Below are positions 59,090 through 64,000 of a stretch of DNA of 64,000 nucleotides, in pieces. Origin of the DNA: Prevotella sp. GTDB taxonomy: Bacteria > Bacteroidota > Bacteroidia > Bacteroidales > Bacteroidaceae. The stretch lies in assembly GCA_016901395.1 (NCBI GenBank), contig JAEAMQ010000089.1:26837-90836 (forward strand). Reading direction: 5' to 3'. Within the stretch, counting starts at the first letter, position 1, and each line of letters starts with the position of its first letter. Position numbers and translations under genes: made by a program. The notes beneath the pieces were generated by a model. The model did not search any database. It saw nothing but the letters and a program-made list of their open reading frames with translations, and was not told the origin of the DNA.

Positions 59090-60463
59090 ATGAGTACAAT
59101 ACATTCACAACGGGCACACGACGTGCTCCAGGACCCTGAAAAGGTGACACGACACGACCAGACATTCTGGTCGGTGCGTTCAAAACACGACATCATGGCC
59201 TCGCAACTACCCGAATGGGAGTCGCTCAGAGACCATGCGTCTGACATCAAGAAGCATACCATCACCCATTTGGCTGACTATCTTGAGCAGTTCTCCACCC
59301 AGTTGGAGAGCCGCGGAGTCATTGTTCATTGGGCAAAAGACGCTCAGGAGCTCAACGAAATTGTCTACGGAATACTCGAAACAAATAAGGTTTCGAAGAT
59401 GGTGAAATCGAAATCGATGCTCACTGAGGAGTGCGGGCTCAACGATTATCTGGAAAATCGGGGCATCGACGTGGTGGAAACCGACCTCGGCGAGCGCATC
59501 CTGCAACTCATGCACAGTGCTCCCGCTCACATCGTGATGCCCGCCATCCATATCACCCGCGAGGAAGTGGGACAGCTGTTTGAGGAAAAGGGCATCTCCG
59601 ATGACAAGGGGAACTACGACCCCACCTATCTCACATATTGCGCACGCAAGTCGTTGCGCGACGAGTTTATGCAGGCTCAGGCGGGTCTTACGGGTTGCAA
59701 TTTCGGCGTGGCGAAGACGGGCGACATCGTGGTGTGCACCAATGAGGGCAATGCCGACATGACAACCTCCATGCCAAAGCTACACATTGTGACGATGGGT
59801 ATAGAGAAACTCGTGCCTGATTACCAGAGTCTTGCGGTGTTCCAACGACTGCTCTGCCGATGTGGAACGGGTCAGCCCACCACCACATTCACCTCCCATT
59901 TCCGTCAGGCTCGACCCGGAGCGGAGATGCACGTGGTGCTCTTGGACAATGGGCGCAGCGATATTCTCGCCAACGAGAAGCACTGGCAGACGCTGAAATG
60001 CATTCGTTGCGGTGCATGCATGAACACTTGTCCGGTCTACAGACGTTCCACGGGAGCGAGCTACACCTATTTTATACCGGGACCCATCGGCGTGGATCTC
60101 GGCATGCTCAAGGACCCGCAGAAGTACAGCGACAACGTGTCGGCTTGCACGCTCTGTCTGAGTTGTGACAACGTGTGTCCCGCAGAGGTGGAGCCGGGCT
60201 CGCAGATTTACCACTGGCGGCAGAGCCTTGACGCCGTGGGAAAGGCCGACCAGATGAAGAAAATGATGTCGGGCGGCATGAACCTGATGTTCAACAATCC
60301 GTCGATCTACACCACGGCACTACGCTTTGCGCCCTTGGCCAATATCGTGCCTGAGGCACTCACGCGCTCACGTAAGCTCAACCCGTGGGGTGTTGGGCAC
60401 GCCATGCCGCAGTTTGCCAAACAATCGTTCCATCAATGGTGGAAGACTCAAAACAAGAAATAA
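59090..60463 (+). CDS. lutB: LutB-like iron-sulfur protein of lactate oxidation
   Basis: 457 residues. N-terminal LUD-type domain (about 60-290: VSKMVKSKSMLTEECGLNDYL, GCNFGVAKTGDIVVCTNEGNADM) and C-terminal ferredoxin-like part with two [4Fe-4S] motifs, CIRCGACMNTCPVYRR (near residue 305) and CTLCLSCDNVCPAEVEPG (near 352). Start ATG 59090 lies directly after the repeat-flank. It forms the lactate-oxidising complex with LutA and LutC. Confidence 0.94.
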   Translation: MSTIHSQRAHDVLQDPEKVTRHDQTFWSVRSKHDIMASQLPEWESLRDHASDIKKHTITHLADYLEQFSTQLESRGVIVHWAKDAQELNEIVYGILETNKVSKMVKSKSMLTEECGLNDYLENRGIDVVETDLGERILQLMHSAPAHIVMPAIHITREEVGQLFEEKGISDDKGNYDPTYLTYCARKSLRDEFMQAQAGLTGCNFGVAKTGDIVVCTNEGNADMTTSMPKLHIVTMGIEKLVPDYQSLAVFQRLLCRCGTGQPTTTFTSHFRQARPGAEMHVVLLDNGRSDILANEKHWQTLKCIRCGACMNTCPVYRRSTGASYTYFIPGPIGVDLGMLKDPQKYSDNVSACTLCLSCDNVCPAEVEPGSQIYHWRQSLDAVGKADQMKKMMSGGMNLMFNNPSIYTTALRFAPLANIVPEALTRSRKLNPWGVGHAMPQFAKQSFHQWWKTQNKK

Positions 60464-60479
60464 ACGTCCAGCCCTGATT

Positions 60480-61061
60480 ATGAAGAAAGAAGAACTATTT
60501 GAAAAGCTGCGCAACAACACACGCGAGCAGTTCGATATGCCTGATATGAACATTGATGGCATCACCTATCCTGATGTTTATCAGCAATTTGTGGAGATGA
60601 CTAAGACTGTGGGCGGACAGGTTTTTGAGGCCAAGAAGACCGACGACCTCAACCAAATCATCCGCAATCTCTATCCCGAGGCCAAGGCATTTGCATCAAA
60701 TCTTCCCTTTATCAATATAGCCCAGAAGAACCCCGACACCGTGAGCGATGCCAAGGAACTGAACGGCACCGATGTGGGCATTGTGCAGGGTGTGCTCGGC
60801 GTGGCCGAGAATGCGTGCATCTGGATTCCGCAGACGATGAAGGAGAAGGCCGTTTGCTTTATCTCGGAGTATCTCGTGGTGGTGCTCGATAGACAGAATA
60901 TCGTCAACAACATGCACGAAGCCTATGCCCGGATTGACATGGATCCGAAGTATAACTTCGGTACTTTCATCAGCGGACCGTCTAAAACGGCAGACATTGA
61001 GCAGGCATTGGTGATGGGTGCACAAGCCGCCCGTGGACTCACCGTGCTGGTGCTCGACTGA
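60480..61061 (+). CDS. lutC: LutC-like LUD-domain protein
   Basis: 193 residues from the ATG at 60480 (MKKEELFEKLRNNTREQ); the longer frame overlapping lutB was rejected. LUD-domain blocks: GTDVGIVQGVLGVAENACIW, VCFISEYLVVVLDRQNIVNNM and the C-terminal FISGPSKTADIEQALVMGAQAARGLTVLVLD (60969-61058), which closely resembles the LutC/YkgG C-terminus. 16 bases after lutB. Followed by a strong terminator. Confidence 0.93.
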   Translation: MKKEELFEKLRNNTREQFDMPDMNIDGITYPDVYQQFVEMTKTVGGQVFEAKKTDDLNQIIRNLYPEAKAFASNLPFINIAQKNPDTVSDAKELNGTDVGIVQGVLGVAENACIWIPQTMKEKAVCFISEYLVVVLDRQNIVNNMHEAYARIDMDPKYNFGTFISGPSKTADIEQALVMGAQAARGLTVLVLD

Positions 61062-61082
61062 GTTTCCGATATCCATTCGTTG

Positions 61083-61119
61083 CAGCCGTGACATCATGCT
61101 TGGTTTGATGTCACGGCTG
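61083..61119 (+). terminator. Terminator-like hairpin after lutC
   Basis: CAGCCGTGACATCA (61083-61096) pairs perfectly with TGATGTCACGGCTG (61106-61119). Only a weak T-run follows (TTGCGTTCT). 21 bases after the lutC stop. Confidence 0.75.
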
Positions 61120-61737
61120 TTGCGTTCTACAAGGGCGTTGATAGGTAATGAAAAAGATTAACAAAAAGTCTGTTTTCTGTATATAAAACATGGATTGTAA
61201 AAAGCAATACTACCGATTCTTTGGACGATTACTATCTAATCGCGTCGCGATTAGATAGTAATCCCGTTGCGATTAAGTGCTAATCGTGATGCGATTAGGT
61301 ACTAATCGTAAACGGATGATTGTGGCCTCTAACAAAAACTATAATTAATACTTGTAAGTAATTGAATAATAGTAAGTTATTATCATGTTTGTAAATTTCT
61401 ATTTTTGGGCTCGTTCGTAACGCTTTTAATAGTTGATGGTTGCTGAAACTCTATGAAATAATAATCAGTAAAAAATGTTGCGTTTTTAACAACCGGTAGA
61501 CAATGAGATTTCCTTGTTAAGAGATAGAAACATAGCTTCAGATGAGAGGGGGTAAGGCTATTGCTTTTGTATGGTTTGGTAAGTTGCACTGGGGTGTTTT
61601 TTTGAAGATGAATAAGGTTGAAGTATGCAGCCGGTAAAAATCCTGTCATGGTGTGATCTGCCATTGGCTACAAATGACATTTATTTTAAGAACGCAACAT
61701 TTTTGCACCTAACTCTTTGAACTAAGAAAAAATATTG
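61120..61737. other. Intergenic region with the third 22-bp array
   Basis: About 620 bases. It contains the array at 61227-61312. The minus-strand frame at 61383-61664 has no protein-family resemblance. The rest is A/T-rich and shows nothing I can name. Confidence 0.55.
61227..61312. repeat. 22-bp tandem units, copy 3, beginning with a long perfect hairpin
   Basis: GCGATTA units start at 61247, 61269 and 61291 (22-bp period). The first is preceded by its own inverted copy, giving a perfect 17-bp hairpin GATTACTATCTAATCGC / GCGATTAGATAGTAATC (61227-61243, 61247-61263) with loop GTC. Flanks do not obviously match the ~365-base element. Confidence 0.85.
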
Positions 61738-61745
61738 TATCTTTG
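61716..61745 (+). promoter_or_regulatory. Promoter of the GlsB-TPM-LemA group
   Basis: -33 TTTG at 61716-61719 and -7 TATCTTTG at 61738-61745, spaced by 18 bases. The ATG of the first gene is 36 bases downstream. Confidence 0.7.
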
Positions 61746-61780
61746 CGATAATTAGTTCTAATATTAAATCTGCTGAATAT

Positions 61781-62014
61781 ATGATTTGGACAATTATTGT
61801 AGGTATCATTGCCGGACTGGTTGCCGGTAAGATTATGGGACACGAAGGACAGGGATGCTGGATTGACTTGTTCCTGGGACTCCTCGGAGGTTTTGTCGGT
61901 GGTAATGTCTTGGGATGGCTCGGCATTGAATGGAGTGGGGCTATCGGTCAGATTGGTACGGCCATCGTTGGTGCAGTCATTGTGCTGTGGATATGGTCTA
62001 AAATCAAAGGATAG
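61781..62014 (+). CDS. GlsB/YeaQ/YmgE-family small membrane protein
   Basis: 77 residues. Three membrane segments with the Gly-rich pattern of the family: WTIIVGIIAGLVAGKIMG, IDLFLGLLGGFVGGNVLGWLG and IGQIGTAIVGAVIVLWIW. Members are called transglycosylase-associated or general stress proteins; the actual activity is unknown. Its own promoter lies just upstream. Confidence 0.92.
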   Translation: MIWTIIVGIIAGLVAGKIMGHEGQGCWIDLFLGLLGGFVGGNVLGWLGIEWSGAIGQIGTAIVGAVIVLWIWSKIKG

Positions 62015-62078
62015 TACGTGCACTGCGCCTGCCTGACTGATTTGTTATACCATTATTATATATTATAAACATCGTCTG

Positions 62079-62900
62079 ATGAGAGTTCGGTTGTTCAGAT
62101 TTTTGTGGGTTTGTGCTTTTGTTCTGGTTGCGGTGTCAGTTCAGGCAAAGGTATGGACGGCTGACGATGTGTCGATGGTGCATCTCGAAGATCGAACGAA
62201 ATATGTGTCCGACCCCGAGAGCTTGCTTACTGCTGCGATGCGCGATTCGACGAACCTGTATTTGCGCAAGTTGCATGTGGAGTGTGGCGTGCAGACGGTG
62301 TTTGTGGTGGTGGGAAACGTTGCCAATGCTGACTGTTTCCGTATGGCGCAGGACATTGGCAATAAGTATGGAGTGGGGACCAAGGCCGAACGACGGGGCT
62401 TGGTGATAGTGTTAGCCGTAAATGATCGTAAGTATTTCATTGCACCAGGAAAGGGGCTCGAGGGTGATTTGCCCGACATAACCTGCGACGATATCGCGCG
62501 GGCTTGTATTGTGAAAAACATGAAACTCAACAATGTCGATTTGGCAGTGTTGCAGACTTCTCAAGCCATTTACAATAAACTGAAAGTGGGGAAGACCGGC
62601 ATTCAGCAGGTGGATCAGGCCGAAGAGATGACAGTTAGCGATTGGTTAGTTATCATTTTCTTCTTGTTTATCTTCTTTGGTGCACCCATCATGATGTTGA
62701 TCCGTTTCATTTTGGAGACCTTTGGTATCATCAAGAAGCGCCCTCGCGATCCCTACAAGCGTCGAAACGATGATGACGATTGGATTCCGCCATTCATCTT
62801 TGGTGGCGGTGGTGGCTTCGGCGCAGGCGGTGGAGGTCCCATCGGCGGCAGTTTCGGAGGTGGAAGCTTTGGTGGCGGTGGTGCCGGAGGTGGATGGTAA
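62079..62900 (+). CDS. TPM-domain (YgcG-like) protein with Gly-rich tail
   Basis: 273 residues. Signal peptide (MRVRLFRFLWVCAFVLVAVSVQA), TPM domain (about 30-165: ESLLTAAMRDSTNLYLRKLHV, QTVFVVVGNVANADCFRMAQDIGNKYGVG, GLVIVLAVNDRKYFIAPGKGLEGDLPD), a C-terminal membrane segment (about 188-212, WLVIIFFLFIFFGAPIMMLI), and a tail of GGGG/GFGAGGG repeats typical of the YgcG type. Encoded next to a LemA protein, a pairing common in bacteria. The precise role is unknown. Confidence 0.93.
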   Translation: MRVRLFRFLWVCAFVLVAVSVQAKVWTADDVSMVHLEDRTKYVSDPESLLTAAMRDSTNLYLRKLHVECGVQTVFVVVGNVANADCFRMAQDIGNKYGVGTKAERRGLVIVLAVNDRKYFIAPGKGLEGDLPDITCDDIARACIVKNMKLNNVDLAVLQTSQAIYNKLKVGKTGIQQVDQAEEMTVSDWLVIIFFLFIFFGAPIMMLIRFILETFGIIKKRPRDPYKRRNDDDDWIPPFIFGGGGGFGAGGGGPIGGSFGGGSFGGGGAGGGW

Positions 62901-62957
62901 CTCTGCTGCTATATTATAATAAAGGTAAGAACTTAATGAATTAAAACGACAATAAAA

Positions 62958-63551
62958 ATGAAAAAAGGAAATCTTTTGTTATGGATAATCGTAGGTGCGA
63001 TTGTTCTTTTGTGTGCAGGCTCTTGCGGAGCTTATAATGGAATGGTATCCAAACAGGAGGCTGCCACGACGGCTTTCGCCGATGTGCAGGCCACTTATCA
63101 GCGCCGTGCCGACCTCATCCCCAATTTGGCGAAGACGGTACAGGCTTATGCCAAGCATGAGCGGGAGACTTTTGAGGCGGTGACTAAGGCGCGTGCTTCG
63201 GTTTCACAAATCAAATTGGATGCTGACAACCTCACTCCTGAGAAGTTGCAGCAGTTTCAGAATGCGCAGGGCGAACTCTCGCAGGCTTTGAGTCGGCTCA
63301 TGGTGGTGGCCGAACGCTATCCAGAGTTGAAGGCCAGCGAGAATTTCAAGAGCTTACAGGTGCAGCTCGAAGGTACGGAAAATAGAATCAATGAGGCTCG
63401 ACAGAAATACAATTTGGCCGTACAAGACTACAATCAAGACGTACGTTCATTCCCCAATGTGCTCTTTGCAGGTATATTTGGGTTCCAGAGAATGGCAAAA
63501 TTCGAAGCCGCTTCTGGTGCAGAGAAGGCTCCAGAACTGAACTTTGAATAA
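62958..63551 (+). CDS. LemA-family protein
   Basis: 197 residues. N-terminal membrane segment or signal (LLLWIIVGAIVLLCAGSCGAYNGMV; the GSC could be a lipobox), then the LemA helical domain: VQATYQRRADLIPNLAKTVQAYAKHERETFEAVTKARA (63078-63191), LSRLMVVAERYPELKASENF, GTENRINEARQKYNLAVQDYN and the C-terminal FPNVLFAGIFGF. 57 bases after the TPM gene. Function unknown; probably works with the TPM protein at the cell envelope. Confidence 0.94.
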   Translation: MKKGNLLLWIIVGAIVLLCAGSCGAYNGMVSKQEAATTAFADVQATYQRRADLIPNLAKTVQAYAKHERETFEAVTKARASVSQIKLDADNLTPEKLQQFQNAQGELSQALSRLMVVAERYPELKASENFKSLQVQLEGTENRINEARQKYNLAVQDYNQDVRSFPNVLFAGIFGFQRMAKFEAASGAEKAPELNFE

Positions 63552-63742
63552 TTTCTTATAGCTTGGCAGCTTTTTGGGAAAAATCCTCTCTCTTTCCGGA
63601 TTAAGTTTTTTTCTGATTTGCTGACCGAGGTTTACTATGGAAGTATAGAAGGGCGAAAAGAGCTGGATTATTCTCTTTTTGCCCTTGTTTTGTAAAATAA
63701 TCCGAATTTCTTTAGGTTTAAATCAATATTTTTATGAAATCA

Positions 63743-63774
63743 TTTGGATGGTATCATTTTTTGCATTAACTTTG
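63743..63774 (+). promoter_or_regulatory. Consensus Bacteroidota promoter
   Basis: -33 TTTG (63743-63746), 20-base spacer, -7 TAACTTTG (63767-63774). Best-formed promoter in the window. Transcription would start near 63781, just at the beginning of the start-less frame. Confidence 0.75.
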
Positions 63775-63778
63775 CAAA

Positions 63779-63961
63779 CGCTTTCAGGAAATACGAAACA
63801 AGATAAAAATTGCTGAGTTCATTCATGAAGCTACTGAAAAAGAGTGGCCGAAAGGTCATGCCTCTATCAGTAAAAAGAAAGAGTTCTTTGAAAAGATTTA
63901 CATAAACAGAGAAGTAGTACAAGAAGCAAGTCCTTTCCTTGGCCGCAAGGTTTTGGAATAG
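63779..63961 (+). pseudogene. Start-less coding-like fragment
   Basis: The frame reads KIAEFIHEATEKEWPKGHAS, then SKKKEFFEKIYINREVVQEA and SPFLGRKVLE before TAG, 60 codons without a standard start; a stop (TAA at 63766-63768) closes it upstream. The composition looks like real protein. Possibilities: a non-standard start (ATT), a remnant of a longer gene, or chance. I recognise no family. Confidence 0.3.
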
Positions 63962-64000
63962 GAATTGGGTAGAAGAAACGAACCGTTCAATTTTATGATT

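Larger units (their letters stand above)
63552..64000. other. Right-edge region: promoter followed by a start-less reading frame
   Basis: No complete gene. A well-formed promoter (63743-63774) precedes a 60-codon open stretch (63779-63961) that has coding character but no ATG, GTG or TTG. A possible new ATG (63996) lies at the window edge. Confidence 0.5.

Noticed and set aside
61383..61664. 93-codon minus-strand frame
   Set aside because: A/T-rich region, no promoter box or family resemblance.

Overview
The window looks like chromosomal DNA of a Prevotella/Segatella-type member of the Bacteroidota. Three things point there: TAnnTTTG-type -7 promoter boxes in front of many genes; parts of the type IX secretion system (a PorQ-like and a PorE-like protein plus a free-standing sorting-domain-like protein); and family-typical genes such as DUF1573, TonB-family transducers, an alpha-2-macroglobulin-like protein without a thioester, GH2/GH115 glycosidases, and an ABC-2 exporter operon with no ATPase gene. 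No phage, transposase, CRISPR array or plasmid gene was recognised. The protein-coding content is mostly core or common accessory genes.

Layout. 1-2322: 3'-truncated valS (minus). 2.4-4.9 kb: mazG, a lipoprotein, RNase Z. 5.0-8.4 kb: an envelope-stress-like run (small CTD-like secreted protein, L,D-transpeptidase, ECF sigma factor, membrane protein, small secreted helical protein). 8.9-16.6 kb (minus): ispH, DUF1573 protein, 1851-residue macroglobulin-like protein. 16.6-17.6 kb: a gene-free kilobase full of inverted repeats. 17.7-19.4 kb (minus): cmk and porQ. 19.5-24.6 kb (plus): tonB-type gene, polyprenyl synthase, TatD, tRNA-Ser(GGA), ExbB, a membrane protein and two ExbD. 24.8-28.9 kb: Lrp/AsnC regulator, folA and an m5C RNA methyltransferase (minus), and a second ECF sigma operon. 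28.9-32.9 kb (minus): PorE-like lipoprotein and Mrp. 33.1-39.4 kb: GH2, SGNH esterase-like and GH115 genes, a small plant-polysaccharide cluster. 39.8-45.1 kb: DUF438/hemerythrin-like protein (minus), then nadB-nadA-nadC. 45.2-49.3 kb (minus): MG2-like surface protein and cyclophilin. 49.5-55.5 kb: exporter operon (coiled-coil protein, TolC, HlyD-type, two ABC-2 permeases). 55.5-57.6 kb (minus): topB. 57.7-61.1 kb: lutA-lutB-lutC-like lactate oxidation genes, split by a 44-bp tandem array. 61.8-63.6 kb: GlsB-like, TPM-domain and LemA proteins.

The least explained material is non-coding. Four intergenic loci (about 17.1, 31.35, 48.35 and 61.25 kb) each carry three or four tandem units with the same 22-bp period, each unit being an imperfect palindrome. 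Two of these loci sit inside a dispersed ~365-bp element whose two copies align without gaps over at least 200 bp. A second structure at 17.24-17.51 kb is a ~270-bp imperfect inverted repeat with ~105-bp arms. A third is the 44-bp x 10 array inside the lut cluster, bounded by inverted AATTCAAAATTC-type repeats. These are the best candidates here for something undescribed. Their functions cannot be determined from this sequence alone.
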